Shown here piece after piece: positions 35,260 through 46,974 of a stretch of DNA of 64,000 nt (position 1 is the stretch's first letter; each line of letters begins with the position of its first letter). The notes under the pieces were generated by a model, which worked only from the letters and a program-made list of their open reading frames with translations, had not been told where the DNA came from and did not search any database. This DNA comes from Macrotis lagotis (lineage: Eukaryota; Chordata; Mammalia; Peramelemorphia; Peramelidae), in assembly GCF_037893015.1 (NCBI RefSeq), contig NC_133658.1, forward strand, positions 140,907,822-140,971,821, in the 5' to 3' direction. Position numbers and translations under genes: made by a program.

Positions 35260-35350
35260 CATTCCCCGTCTCTGATCATATAACAGTGAAATAAAAACGA
35301 GTACAGTAACTCTGTGAGCTAGGGGATATTATCCCCATTCTACAGATGAG
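35260..35350 (+). repeat. MIR3-like fragment
   Basis: 'ctgtgagctaggggatatta' and 'tccccattctacagatgagg' match the middle of MIR3-like SINEs, at the right edge of the CpG island. Confidence 0.5.
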
Positions 35351-35815
35351 GAAAAATGTATGAGGCTCTGCTGACTGGTCATTCTCAAGAGACCCTCCCT
35401 CCCCTTCTCCAAGACTTTCCCGATGAAGCTGTACTTCCTTCCTATACTTGAAGGGTTTGGGTACAGAATGTGCCTCGGATCTTGTTCCTCTCTCCTTTCC
35501 AACGGGGAACCAAAACTCTGGATTTACATAGGATACAATCTATCAAAGAGAAGAAGAAAGAGAGGAAGAGAGGCCAGTGTAGCACAAAATAGGATTTGAA
35601 GTCTGAAAGATCTGAATTGAAATTCCAGTGCTGCTTTTGAGAGCTGTGTGACTTTGGGTGAGTCACGTCCCCATCCTTTTCTAGGCCTTTATTTCTTCTG
35701 AAAAAAAAAATGATGGAGCTGGAATGACTGATTTCTAAAGGCTTCTCACAATTAACTATATTTGCAAGTAGCTTCCCTATTCTGTAGCATAGCAGATTCA
35801 GTTAAAAGATGCACT

Positions 35816-35950
35816 GGGGGTGGTGCAGTGGATAAAGCACCAGCCCTGGAGTACCTGAGTTCAAATCTGGCCTCAGACACTTAATAATTACCTAGCTGTG
35901 TGGCCTTGGGCAAGCCACTTAATCCCATTGCCTTTCAAAAAGAAAAAAAG
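35816..35950 (+). mobile_element. WSINE1-type SINE, slightly shortened
   Basis: Plus strand; the head starts at 'gggggtggtgcagtgg', so the first bases and part of the middle are missing. Target-site duplication 'aaaagatgcact' (35804-35815) against 'aaaagatacact' (35951-35962). Confidence 0.92.
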
Positions 35951-35999
35951 AAAAGATACACTCAGTCAAGTCCCCTTTTCCTTTCTCTCTCAGATTGAG

Positions 36000-36500
36000 A
36001 CTCACATGGTCAGAAGGGAACCAAGGTTACCTAGTCCAACCAGCACCTGAGAAGCATCCTTAAGAGTTAATTTTCTAGCCTCTACCTAAAAAATCTTCAC
36101 AGATATGGAAGTTTTTATTTTCTGAGGCAGCTTATTCACTCTTGGGTCATCCTCACCATAAGGAAGTTTTCCTTAAACCAAGTGTGATTTCTGCCTCTCT
36201 GTAACTCTCCTTCATTTTCTTTAATTCAGTCTGCTGAGGTCAAGAACAAATCTAGTCTCTTCTTTAAATGGCAGTACAAGTATTATCATCTTACATTTTA
36301 CAAATTGAGAAAACTCACACAATTCATTAGTGTTAATGGTGCTCATATCCTCCCTCCATGTTTAACATCCTCAGCTCCTTCAATGGAGCCCCATATAATA
36401 TAGTTTGGGGTTTCCCTTACCATCCTGGACAACTCCCCCTCTGTGAGTGTGTTCAAGCTTGTCAATGGGGCACTGAAAATGTGGCACTTGCAACTAGATA
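36000..36500 (+). repeat. CR1/L3-type LINE, 3' region
   Basis: Well-ordered CR1-clade text: 'acctagtccaaccagcacct', 'ttctgaggcagcttattcac', 'ccataaggaagttttcctta', 'atcctcagctccttcaatgg', 'ttaccatcctggacaactcc' and 'aagcttgtcaatggggcac'. No coding frame. Confidence 0.75.
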
Positions 36501-36710
36501 AAATATGTCAGAAATTTTCTGACCAGGATTAGGGTCTGAGACTGCTACCTGCTTTACCTTCTTTTTCCTTTGCTTATTGCCAATTCCACAGAGAGAGAGA
36601 CTCCTTAGAGGATGCATTAAAGTTGTACCATTAAATGGCTACACATGTAGTCTCCTTTCAGGGTTGAGTATGTTGGATTTTCTCTAGTGACTTAGTCTTT
36701 TGTATTTTTT

Positions 36711-36862
36711 TTAGGGTTTTTTTTTTGCACGGCAATGGCTAAGTGACTTGCCCAAGGCCACACACAGCTAGGTAAATTAGTAAATGTCTGAGGTCTGATT
36801 TGAACCCAGGTACTCTTGACTTCAGGGCTAGTGCTCTATCCACCGAGACACCTAGCCACCCC
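36711..36862 (-). mobile_element. WSINE1-type SINE
   Basis: Minus strand with several changes ('cacggcaatggctaagtgac'). Target-site duplication 'agtcttttgtattttt' at 36694-36709 and 36863-36878. Confidence 0.93.
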
Positions 36863-36887
36863 AGTCTTTTGTATTTTTCCCATTCAT

Positions 36888-36894
36888 TTTCTTT

Positions 36895-36988
<94 letters not shown>

Positions 36989-37014
36989 TTCCTTCCTTCC
37001 TTCCTTCCTTTCTT

Positions 37015-37056
<42 letters not shown>

Positions 37057-37076
37057 TCTCTCTTTCTTCTTTCTTT
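36888..37076. repeat. Compound microsatellite (TTTC)n-(TTCC)n-(TC)n
   Basis: About 190 bases of pure pyrimidine on the plus strand: (TTTC)n to about 36983, (TTCC)n to about 37009, a little more TTTC, then (TC)n from 37019 to about 37065. It separates two SINEs. The Phe/Leu/Ser and Lys/Glu/Arg open frames at 36739-37259 are its translation and are not genes. Confidence 0.98.
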
Positions 37077-37219
37077 TTTTTCCAAGGCAAAACCCTTTTT
37101 TTAGTGACTTGCACAAGGTCACACAGCTATGAAATTATTAAGTGTCTGAAGCTGGATTTGAACTCAGGTCCTTCTGACTCCAGGGCTGGTGCTCCATCCA
37201 CTGTACCACCCAACTTCCC
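37077..37219 (-). mobile_element. WSINE1-like or older core SINE, diverged
   Basis: 'gtgacttgcacaaggtcaca', 'aagctggatttgaactcagg' and 'ctgactccagggctggtgct' give the minus-strand SINE order. The pyrimidine repeat to the left may have grown from its tail. Confidence 0.75.
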
Positions 37220-37336
37220 TATTTCCCAGGTACTATTACTGGTAACCAGATCTTATTGAGACTTGCCTTCCAAAAATCACCTGGACATATATCTTTTTGA
37301 CTCTTCCCACTTTTTTATGAAACTTTTGAGAAGAGG

Positions 37337-37370
37337 TATCTATCTATCTATCTATCTATCTATCTACATA
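37337..37370. repeat. (TATC)n microsatellite
   Basis: Seven or so copies of TATC followed by 'tacatatacatatg'. Confidence 0.95.
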
Positions 37371-38188
37371 TACATATGCTCCATGTTTGTGGAACTATTA
37401 GCACTGAATTTAACTAGTACCTCATCTAGAGATGGTTATCCTCATCTCAGCAAGCCATCTCCTGCATTGTCATTTTCTTCTTGGCTTGGAAACTTTCAGC
37501 TGTTTGAATGTTAGCTCTGTGAAGGAGTCTGTAAATCCTTCCTTTTTTCTCTTTTTGGCATTTTTTCTTGTTCTTATCTTTGTTCTTCCCTCTGAGTAAG
37601 TATAAAATGAAGTAGGCTTACAAATTCTTGTCATGCTGCCATAGTGGACTGAGCCCCCCCAAACTGTAGGCTCGGGCCTGCCAATATGAATTTTGGAAGC
37701 ATGGGAAATACTGGGGGAGGGAAGAATCCTCTTGGGAGCAATGTGGGACAGTGGAAAGGGTGGTCAGGTTGGAGTGGCCAGTCTCCAACATTAATGAATT
37801 TTGTGTGAGTTTCCTCAGTTTGTAAAGTGATTCTGTCTGTACTGTCTACTTTACAGAGTTGTTGCAGATAAAGCACTTTGCCATTTTTAAGGTGCATTAG
37901 AAGGGAGGAATTAACCACTAAGCCTTCCCAATCCATCATTTTAACTTGTAGTGTGTCTTGTCCAGCATTATTACTGCAGGCCCCAAGGACCTGTGCTATG
38001 TACCTGCTTTGCTTAAGTATCCAGTTTGCATTTTGCTTATTTCCTCAGGGTCCAGGTAACCAAACAGGTAGATCATTGCCTCCCTGGGTGGAGGCAATTT
38101 CAAAGTACTCCTGGGAAACCATCTTCTCTTTGCATATTTAGGATGCTATAGACCTCTGAGGGGCTTAGCCTAGTAGTTTGTGTGACCT

Positions 38189-38255
38189 GGGCAAGGCAGG
38201 GCAGGGCAGGGCAGGGCAGGGCAGGGCTGGGCTGGGGGCTGGGCTGGGCTGCTGC
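38189..38255. repeat. (GGGCA)n minisatellite grading into (GGGCT)n
   Basis: A run of 'gggca' pentamers, then 'gggct' pentamers. Ten or so G-triplets closely spaced on the plus strand give G-quadruplex potential. Confidence 0.95.
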
Positions 38256-38910
38256 TGCCTCCCTTCAGCTCCTCTGCTAAGTGTGCAAGTGGTTTTGATT
38301 ACCTCACTTGCCATTTCCTATTTTGCCTTTCTGAGCTTCATGGGTCTATGTTCATTTGCTGAGTTAGGCTTTAGGATGAGAGGAAACAAGCAGGGGAAAT
38401 AATTTAAGATACCAGGGTTAAGAACTGCCAAAGTTTTGTGCATCTCTTCTGTTGAAAACCCAATGTTGGGTGCTATGGATCATAGGATGCAGGTTTTGGG
38501 ATAGAAGGAATCTTAGAGATCCAATATAGCCCCCTTAGAAGAGAAGATGTGACTTGTCCAAGGTCATTGAGCAGTTAAGTATCCAAGGCAGAATTTGAAC
38601 CCAAGTCTTATAGATCCCAAGCCCAACATTTTATTCATTACACATTCTCCATCTGGGGGACAGGTTGTTTGGGGGTGGAGTGGGATGGATGGGTCTTGTC
38701 TACCCAGACAGAAGTTCCGCAGTTGTTGCCATGAGAAGCCTAGTGTACTGGTAGAAAGGCAGGATCTGGAGCCAGAGAACCTGGGTTGGTTCTGTTGTTT
38801 GTCACTTTATTTCTTTGAGCCTCAGTTTTCCCATCTGAATAAGGGAGTTGGGAGGAGTTTGACAAGAAGATCCTTTATAGCTCTAAGTTTTTGATCCTTT
38901 GACTTTAGAG

Positions 38911-39148
38911 GAATTCTTAACCTGGGGTTCATCCATCAAAGCATCTATGGGAAGTTTTTTTTGGGGGGTGTCTGTCTTTGAATTTGGATGAGAAAAAATA
39001 CATGTTTATTTCAATGTCATTGAAATGGCTTTGTAATGCTATGTATCCTTTTTTTATACTTTTAAAAATTTTATTTTAGGAAGGGGTCCATAGACTTTAC
39101 CAGACTGCCAAAAGGGTTTGTGATACAAAAAAAGTTAAGAACTTCCAA
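38911..39148. mobile_element. hAT-Charlie-like non-autonomous DNA transposon
   Basis: Left end 'ttcttaacctggggttcatc', right end with 'aaaagttaagaacttcc': these are inverted terminal repeats of the type seen in MER5/MER20-like hAT elements. Inside, 'aggggtccatagactttacc' and 'agactgccaaaagggtttgt' also fit. No transposase. Confidence 0.7.
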
Positions 39149-39268
39149 TCTAGTTTAACAAATTCTCTGAGTTTATCTGTAAAAGACAGGGAAATGACTA
39201 ACCCAAGGTTACATAGATAGCAGAACCTGGTTTTGAAGCAAGGTTCTTTGATTTGAAACCTAGTGCTT

Positions 39269-39412
39269 CTCCCCCCCCCCCAGGCAATCAGGGTTAAGTG
39301 ACTTGCTCAAGATTGATCATACAGCTAGTAAGTGTCTGAGGCTAAACATCAAATTTGAACTCAGATCCTCTGGCTCCAGGGCAGGTGCTCCACTATACCA
39401 TCTAGCTGCCCC
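39269..39412 (-). repeat. Core SINE, diverged
   Basis: Starts with a C run, then 'ggttaagtgacttgctcaag', 'atttgaactcagatcctctg' and 'catctagctgcccc'. A copy of the tRNA-SINE group, older than the WSINE1 copies. Confidence 0.7.
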
Positions 39413-39439
39413 CAAACTGCTTTTCTCTACTTGACCATA

Positions 39440-39790
39440 CTCAGAGGTCATAGAATCTCATCTTCACTGCAACTCATCTCTTTACTACTTTTGTGATGTC
39501 TATGCCTAATTTAACCCATATATAACTTGTTTAAATATAATAGTTTATGTGAAATCCTTGAGGGTAGGGATTGCTTTTCTGCCTTTCTTTGTTTCCCGTC
39601 TGCCAAGGTATATAGTAGACACTTAATGAATCTTTATTGACTTTATTTGTGTAAGTCACTTTTCCTACTTTGTTTCAGCTTCTTCATGAATAAATGAATG
39701 AATGAAAAAGCATTTATTAAATGTGTACCATGTGCTAGGGATTGTGCTATGAAATAGAAATACAGAAGAAAGTCTCTGCCTTAATTCTTT
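39440..39790 (+). repeat. L2 3' end and adjoining old repeat
   Basis: 'gaaatccttgagggtaggga' and 'tagacacttaatgaatcttt' are L2 3'-end text. From 39690 'aagcatttattaaatgtgta' and 'catgtgctagggattgtgct' belong to another old mammalian repeat. Confidence 0.55.
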
Positions 39791-40284
39791 TTTTTGCATG
39801 TTTATACATATTTATTTTTAAATTTCCTCAATTCTTTTTTAAAAATATTTTTATTTTTTGAGCTTGACAAACACCAACAAGAACATTTCCACATGGAAAA
39901 AAAAACAGAAAAAGAGCTTATATTTGAAACCATGAATCTCATGCATAGTTTTTTAAATGTATAAATTGCATTATGCATAAAATGCATGAACATGTTAGTT
40001 TCAAAGTTTCTTATTTGTATGTATCTCCCTTTGAGATGCTTTAAAATTTTTTTTAAATGCTTTAATGGCCCTATTTTTCTTTTCTTCTTGGTATTATTAT
40101 CACTCCCCCATTGCCCCCCAAATTTTTCTATAATAGATCTGTTGTGACAAATAAGCATAATTAAGCAAAAGAAGTCCATCAATATGTTGGCCTTGTCTGA
40201 TAATACGCATCTCATTCTGCATGTCAAGTATATCTCTTTCTGTCAGGAGATGGGTTGTATGCTTTGATGGGTAGCATCCTCTGC

Positions 40285-40480
40285 CTGATCATTATACATA
40301 CTGCCTAGCTTTGTGATCCTGGGCAAGTCACTTAACCTCTGCTTCCCTCAGTTTGCTCTTCTGTAAAATTAGAATAATAATAGTATCTATTTCCTGGAGT
40401 AGTGGTGGTAATCAAATGAGATAATAATTGTAAAACACTCTAGTAAGTGATATATAAATGTTAGCTATTATTCCTATTAT
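40285..40480 (+). repeat. MIR / MIR3-like SINE
   Basis: 'tgatcctgggcaagtcactt', 'cctctgcttccctcagtttg', 'aaatgagataataattgtaa' and 'aagtgatatataaatgttag' in order. Confidence 0.7.
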
Positions 40481-41510
40481 TCCTATTATTAATCAGAATT
40501 TGTAAGCTCTTCAGAATAGTTTTCCATCATAATAGTGCAATTATTGTATAAGTTGTTCTGCTCACTTTGCTCTGCAAAGATTCATAAAAGTCTTTCTGAA
40601 TTTCACCAACTATGTCCCTATCTTCATTTCCTACAGGGTAACCATATACTACTACCTTCATAGGCCATTGAAGGAGCTTCCATTCTAATGGGGTATACTA
40701 CACTTGCCTAGGAAAATGGCCAAGGAAGGGAGTCATGGGGATTGCAGGCAGATGGGGAAATTGTTGGGGTGGAAGGCAGGATGGGAATTGAAAGAGAGTC
40801 TGTTCTGAGGATGGATAGATATAGTGGTCTAGTAGTGTTTTTATTCCTCAAGATGGTGATTCCTGTCTTGCCCATTTCCTCCCTTCCAAAACTAAGTGGA
40901 TCGATTCTTCTAGTATTTGGGGTAGGGAAAGGGCATTCTGTATTCAGTGGGAGATGCTGGAAGTGGCACAGGTGAATTGCTGGATGAAATTTGAATCACA
41001 GTTAGCTAAAATGGGGGTTGGATTAGATTATCTTTCAAATACCTTCCAGCTTTAACAATCTGTGATTCTATAAATACTTTTGGGAGAGTTTCTTGAGATT
41101 TATTCACATATTTTGCATCTTTGATTACCCAGTTCTCTTTTTATTCTAGGTCTTTCCATTCTTTGGGAGGTTTTCTTTTTTCACCTTGAAATTTCTTTTT
41201 CCCACTATGAATCAATAAACATTTACTAAGTACCTACTGTATGCTAGGCACTATGAATGTAACCATCTCAAAGGGAGAAATCTGAATTAAATCCAATTTT
41301 GCCATATGGCATATTTTTGAAAAGAATTTGTACTAAAATAATGATTTATTTCCTCTTTTCTCATTCTGATATATTTTCTCTCTGCATATAGGTAAAGTTT
41401 TATGAATTTGTTTTTTTATGTAATTGTTATTGGTATATACTGAAAGGAATATTGGATTTTGATTCAAAGAATCTGTGTTGGAATCCTAACTCTGCTATTT
41501 ATTAGTTATT

Positions 41511-41675
41511 TTGTATATTTTTTTTTTTTTAGTTTTTGCAAGGCAATGGGGTTAAGTGGCTTGCCCAAGGCCACACAGCTAGGTAATTATTAAGTGTCTG
41601 AGGCCAGATTTGAACTCAGGTACTCCTGACTCCAAGGCCAGTGCTCTATCCACTGCACCACCTGGCCACCCCTAC
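41511..41675 (-). mobile_element. WSINE1-type SINE
   Basis: Full-length minus copy, 14-base T run. Target-site duplication 'ttattagttatt' at 41499-41510 and 41676-41687. It lies inside an old MIR-like element ('ggaatcctaactctgctatt'). Confidence 0.95.
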
Positions 41676-42649
41676 TTATTAGTTATTAAAAAAATCCCTG
41701 GGGACTTCCCATTATGAAGGTCTTAACATTGTTGTCTCCAAATGTAATGATAGCAATTCAATTTGAGTCCTGAGCTTTGACTTTTTGGCTTCCAGTGTGT
41801 GTGGGCTAGTTGAGAGAAAGGAAGAAGGGAAGTAAGGACCTCCTGGCTCATAACGTCTTAGCAGCTCTTGAGAAACACAATTGTTGATATGTAAAGCTCA
41901 GACAGGCTGTTCCTATAGATTTTATCCAAATTTGATCAACAAATGACTAGGTGACTCCTTGCTATATTACCAAGCTCCTGACATATTCTCTACTAGATGG
42001 AGCTCTAGGGACTGTTCCCAGGGAGGCTGATTTATTCAGCAGGGGGTCTGGGTGATATTAAGTTTTGCAGTAATGTAACCAAGAATTCTGTTCACATTCT
42101 AATTTTTTTGCTTTACTCTATTGAAGTACAGAATTCTAGATTTGTAAGATTATAAAGGTTAAAAAATAAAAGAAAAAAAATCTCCTTAGAGTAGATGAAG
42201 TCAGTTCAGCTTTTGCCAAACCCGCTTTATAGTTTGTGATTTATGTGTGTGATCCACTTCTGTGTTTACACTGATTGAAGGTCTCTTTTAAGACCTGTCT
42301 TATACTCAGGAGCTGGATATGGCCCTAAGACAGCTTCAAAGGATGGTACTCCCAGTCATCATGCACATACAATGTTCAACTGCTTAAAATTTTTTTTTCC
42401 ACCTTTAGCCACACTAACCACTGTTCTACTTCCTCTTGACCCAACCGTTGGTGCTCAAAAAGCATGAGCACATGCAAATGGGGAAAAACACTCAGTTGGG
42501 ACTCTTTACCTTAACATTTAAGGTCCATCAGCAGCTGTACCAGTTTCCTATGACACTTTAGGTCCCACGATTGAACAGCATGGATTCACTAGTCTAGAAA
42601 GTCTAGTCACCTCACATGTCAACCTCATCTTTATTTTTCGCCTCCTGAA

Positions 42650-42850
42650 ATTCTTTTCATATTTGTTTTGTGAGAAAAGTACTATAATGGGATTTAAGAG
42701 TGCAGGGTGCTGGTCCCAGCTCTGCTTTATCATAGACAAATTACTTTCCCTCTTGGAGAAGGGAATTGTTTTCCTCTTGTGTAAAAAATAAGAAAATTAG
42801 ATTAATGTTTTGATGCCTTCTTGTTTTGACAATCTATGATTCCATAAATG
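42650..42850 (+). repeat. MIR SINE (old)
   Basis: 'gagaaaagtactataatggg', 'ctggtcccagctctgcttta' and 'catagacaaattactttccc' give the MIR order, ending near 'caatctatgattcc'. Confidence 0.55.
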
Positions 42851-43099
42851 TAAACTGTTATTATTACACTTTGATTTTTATGGTAGATTGAGCTCAGATA
42901 GGAATGGTCTTGGGACAGGTCAGTATTATGGTATTATTCTTTGTTTTTAGGATTCAGCAAACAGTTATCCTGATGGATAAAGTGATTGATTTTTTTCTTT
43001 TTCTGGAACTGATTAAAGAAATTGGGATAAAGGATCATCCTTGTCAGACTATTGAAGCTACAACTCTAAGCAGACTGGAAGGATGACAGTAATGATAGG

Positions 43100-44121
43100 C
43101 ACTTCCTACCATTATCAAATTTTGATTTCTTTTGCTAGGCTTCTATTTTTGTAAGCTTTTCATTCAGTATGGTTGGGAGATTATGAGGGTTTAGTATGGA
43201 AACATCTATTAAAAACATTGTTAATTTTTTGTGAGTTATATCAGAGCAATTATGGACAATTATTAGTAATAATGCTTTTATTCCAAAACATTATTGCTGA
43301 GTATACTTAAGGATTGTTTGAGGTCAGTATTTGTAGTAGAAAGTTTTGCTATATGTTAAGAAAGAACATCAAGTACATTCATAGTATATAATTAATTGCC
43401 ATTTAATTGTATCTTTCTAGGTTTTTGGTAGTTAGCAAATATTTGCAACCTCCAATAATTGGTTGATAATGCTTCCTTGCAAAGTTTAAATGATCAATAT
43501 GTTAGGACTTTTTTTTTTTAGATTTTTCAAAGCAATGGGGTTAAAAGTGGCTTACCCAAGGTCACACGGCTAGGTAATTATTAAGTGTCTGAAGTCAGAT
43601 TTGAACCCAGGTATTCCTGACTCCAAGGCCGGTGCTCTATCCACTTTGACATCTAGCTGCCCCTGTTAGGATTTTTTAAGAATGAACTTTCTGTATTTTC
43701 TATAAACAATGACCTAATCCTATATTGCTCCTCTAAACCTCTTTTTTTTTTTCTGATAACAAATACACTTGATACAGTCATTTAAAGGTTTAATGTTTCA
43801 TGCACTAATTGAATTCATGTGAATGTCACTTATGGAGGAACTTTTGGTTCATTTTTGGATCTTAGCTGTTTCTTAGATTCCATCTGGAGGTAGTTTGGTT
43901 ATATTCAATTAAATCTAGTGGCAAATGTCTGTTGTCAGCCATTACTATTTCTTTGGGAAGTAATGTCTATTTATTTGAGAAATATTTCTGTAAATTCTCA
44001 ACTTATCAGTATTCTTTATTTGTGAGAAGAAAGTGTTCATTTTTTAAGTTACCTTGGGATAGCAGAATTGATATTAATATTCCACTCATTTTTTTCTTAT
44101 CTTTTTCAATTGAAATTGGAT
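43100..44121. repeat. Unrecognised direct repeat, unit 1
   Basis: First of two diverged direct copies; see 44310-45310. Matched anchors: 'gggagattatgagggtttag' with 'acagattatgaatatttgat'; 'aacatctattaaaaacattg' with 'aaatctattaaaattattct'; 'gaattcatgtgaatgtcact' with 'gagttcatgtagatgtcatg'; 'gatattaatattccactcat' with 'gttaatattaatactgattt'. AT-rich. No intact frame on either strand. A SINE at 43512-43663 interrupts it. I do not recognise the family. Confidence 0.7.
43512..43663 (-). mobile_element. WSINE1-type SINE
   Basis: Minus copy. Target-site duplication 'tgttaggactttt' (43500 on) against 'tgttaggatttttt' (43664-43677). Confidence 0.93.
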
Positions 44122-44309
44122 AAAACCAATCCTAGAAAAAAATAGATACCCTGTTATTACTCCTTTACATTTAATGTTCTGTGGACTAGTGCATAGGTGG
44201 GCAAAATAACTACCTTTTGTAATTGGATGGAAGTATTTGAATGTAAGTTCATCTTCTACAGGTTTATTGAAAGCATCTTTGGTTCAACTTTATTAGCCAA
44301 TAAGAAAAA

Positions 44310-45310
44310 GCTTATCTTTTCCCACATAGTTTTAATTTCTTTCACCAGGTCTTTCTGTTTGGAAAGTTTTTAATTCCATGTAGCTTACAGATTATGAATA
44401 TTTGATACTGCTAAATCTATTAAAATTATTCTTAAATTTTTGTATATCAGTATTACATTTTGGCAACTGTTGGCAACTGTTTCAGCTGAAATATTGTTCT
44501 AATTCTGGTACAATTGATTTGTTAATTTTTTTTTTTTTTAGATTTTTGCAAGGCAAATGGGGTTAAGTGGCTTGCCCAAGGCCACACAGCTAGGTAATTA
44601 TTAAGTGTCTGAGACCTATTTTGAGCCCAGGTACTCCTGATTCCAGGACTGATGCTTTATCCACTGCGCCACCTAGCCACCCAGATTTGTTAAATTTTCA
44701 AAGATACTTTGAGGTATTTGTAGTATTGAGGTTTTTTTTTAATCTGCTGGTTTAAGACAGTGAATTTCTAGTTGATAATTCTAGCCATTGGATCATGTAT
44801 TGCTTAGGTTTTTAACCCTTTTGCAACTTCAGTGATGTTGCTGCTCAGCTTCTACCATTTCCTTGTAAAATCTGAATTGGTAAGTCTGAAGCCCTTATGA
44901 ACAACCCATTTGTAATTTTTTGTGGTGATATCCAGATCCAAAATTATACCTCCATTTCTATGAACAAATTTCCAAGACTTAGCCATTTATTCAAAGTTGA
45001 GTTCATGTAGATGTCATGGAGAGCATTTTGGATCAATTCTTAGATTTTAGGCATTTTATAAGTTTCATCTCAAAAGAAACCATTTTCACTAAGATTTGAT
45101 AAATCCTGTGCATATTTGTTAGCCTTCACTTGGTGAAACACTACTGATTTATTCCCAGAGTATCTCTATGCATTAATAATCTGCTTATCATGTGCTTTGA
45201 GAACATCTATCAATTCTTTTTTTCATTTTTGACAAAGAAATGTTTATCTTTTTATATCTGCCTTAGATTGATGTTAATATTAATACTGATTTTTTTAACA
45301 CACTAGAAAT
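44310..45310. repeat. Unrecognised direct repeat, unit 2
   Basis: Second diverged copy, about 1.2 kb downstream of unit 1 and in the same orientation, collinear over about 1 kb. By eye the similarity is moderate (well below that of the young repeats). A SINE at 44531-44682 interrupts it at a different relative place from that in unit 1, so the SINEs came after the duplication. Confidence 0.7.
44531..44682 (-). mobile_element. WSINE1-type SINE
   Basis: Minus copy. Target-site duplication 'gatttgttaattttt' (44516-44530) against 'gatttgttaaatttt' (from 44684). Confidence 0.93.
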
Positions 45311-45375
45311 CTTGTCACTTTTGTTATTATTACATCTTTATCTCAAATATAATTCATTTAAAAATATTTAAGTCA

Positions 45376-45523
45376 GGGGTGCCCAGGTGGCACAGTGGAT
45401 AGAGCACTGGCCCTGGAGTCAGGAGTACCTGAGTTCAAATCCAACCTCATACACTTAATAATTACCTGTGTGGCCTTGGGCAAGTCATTTAACCCTGTTT
45501 GCCTTGCAAAAATAAATCTAAAA
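45376..45523 (+). mobile_element. WSINE1-type SINE
   Basis: Plus copy ('ggggtgcccaggtggcacag'), lacking 'tagc' before 'tgtgtgg'. Perfect 15-base target-site duplication 'aaaatatttaagtca' at 45361-45375 and 45524-45538. Confidence 0.96.
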
Positions 45524-45959
45524 AAAATATTTAAGTCACCTACTAGGTTCAAATGTAGCACCCACTCCAGGTCATCTCTCCAACTTAATTTGCATTGGGT
45601 GAGGCCACTTGATGAGAGAGCAGCAGAACTGGGATTAGTATCCTGGTTGTCTGACTCCAAATCCAGTTCTGTTTCCACTATGTGCTTGTTGAATTGATCA
45701 GTAGACTATCATCCCTTGAGCATCCCTTGTTCATTTTGACATTTTGCCCCCAAAGAAATGCTGCTGTCTGATTAAGTGACCTTAGCCAATGCAAATTCAA
45801 TGTACATAGCTAAGATGATCCCTTTAATTTTTCACAGGTTTCTCCATTTTGAGTTTAGCATTCTAAGCAAGTAGATTATCTGTAATAAATGATAAATGCT
45901 CTGGTATTTGCACTCTTTTTGGAATGATTATGGGTACATAAGAAGTAGTTTACTACATG

Positions 45960-46110
45960 GTAGGTCACATTTATGGCTTACAAAGTGCTTTCCTTTACTA
46001 TAAACTTGCCAGATCACACAGCTGGTAAATATCAGAACCAGGATTCATACCCAGGTTTTTTGATATCCAAGTTCAGTGTCTATTACCCACTATGCCTTAA
46101 GGCTTATAGT
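45960..46110 (+). repeat. MIR3-like core SINE, partial
   Basis: 'ttacaaagtgctttccttta', 'ccagatcacacagctggtaa' and 'ccaggattcatacccaggtt' in SINE order. Confidence 0.6.
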
Positions 46111-46227
46111 CTGTGAGCTTTTTAATATTAGGTATTATGTCATTTTTGTCTTTGTAACTTCATATCAGTAAGCCAGTGAATATCAGTTAGCTCTTATAAA
46201 AGAATATTGTTTAAAAGGCATAATAAA

Positions 46228-46389
46228 GGGTGGCTAGGTGGTGTAGTGGATAAAGCACTGGCCCTGGAGTCAGGAGTACCTGGGTTTAAATCTGGTCTCA
46301 GACATTTAATAATTACCTAGCTGTGTGGCCTTGGGCAAGCCACTTAACCCTGTTTGCCTTGCAAAAACCTAAAAAAAGAAAAAAAGAAA
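46228..46389 (+). mobile_element. WSINE1-type SINE
   Basis: Plus copy, head 'gggtggctaggtggtgtagt', A-rich tail with G interruptions. Perfect target-site duplication 'aaaaggcataataaa' at 46213-46227 and 46390-46404. Confidence 0.96.
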
Positions 46390-46974
46390 AAAAGGCATAA
46401 TAAAGACAGAAGTATAAAACAGCCCTCCCCAACTCAGAAGTATACTTACCTTTCATATACCTAAATGGTCCCTGGGGAAAGCAGACTCCAAGTTGAAGGC
46501 AAAGCATGGTAAATCACTTATATTAGGGAACATTGTTTTTGTCTTTGGAGTACTTCTTACCTTGGGAGCTCTTGTTTTTCTGTGAGGAATCCCTACCAAA
46601 TTCACTTCTAGGTGTGGCATAGCCCCTGGACAAGTTGTTCCCTTTTTCAGCCAGGCTGTCTCCTTGAAGGATGAAGTAAGTGTCTTAGGTGCTATGTCAG
46701 CATATTGCTGTAATGGGTCAGGAAATCACTTCTACTGTTGCTACCAGCTCTGGTAGTCTCTGTTACCGACTGGCGGCTGAGGGGAACTCTGATTGTTCTT
46801 CTGACTTTTTGAAGTTCATAAGTTCATAACCTGATTCATTCTATTTCTGGATACTCATTCACCTAAGATCAAGAAAGAATAAATTCAAAGTAATAGGTAC
46901 CATGTATTCAGGGACTCATGACAGGCATCAGGGTGGGGAGATAAGACTACTTCCCCAAGTCCTTTGCCTCATTC

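Noticed and set aside
34103..35260. Long overlapping open frames on both strands in the CpG island (up to 385 residues on the minus strand)
   Set aside because: GC-rich DNA has few stop codons; the predicted proteins are low-complexity Pro/Arg/Ser/Gly, several frames overlap at once, and none resembles a known protein.
36739..37259. Open frames rich in Phe/Leu/Ser or Lys/Glu/Arg
   Set aside because: They are translations of the TTTC/TTCC/TC microsatellite.
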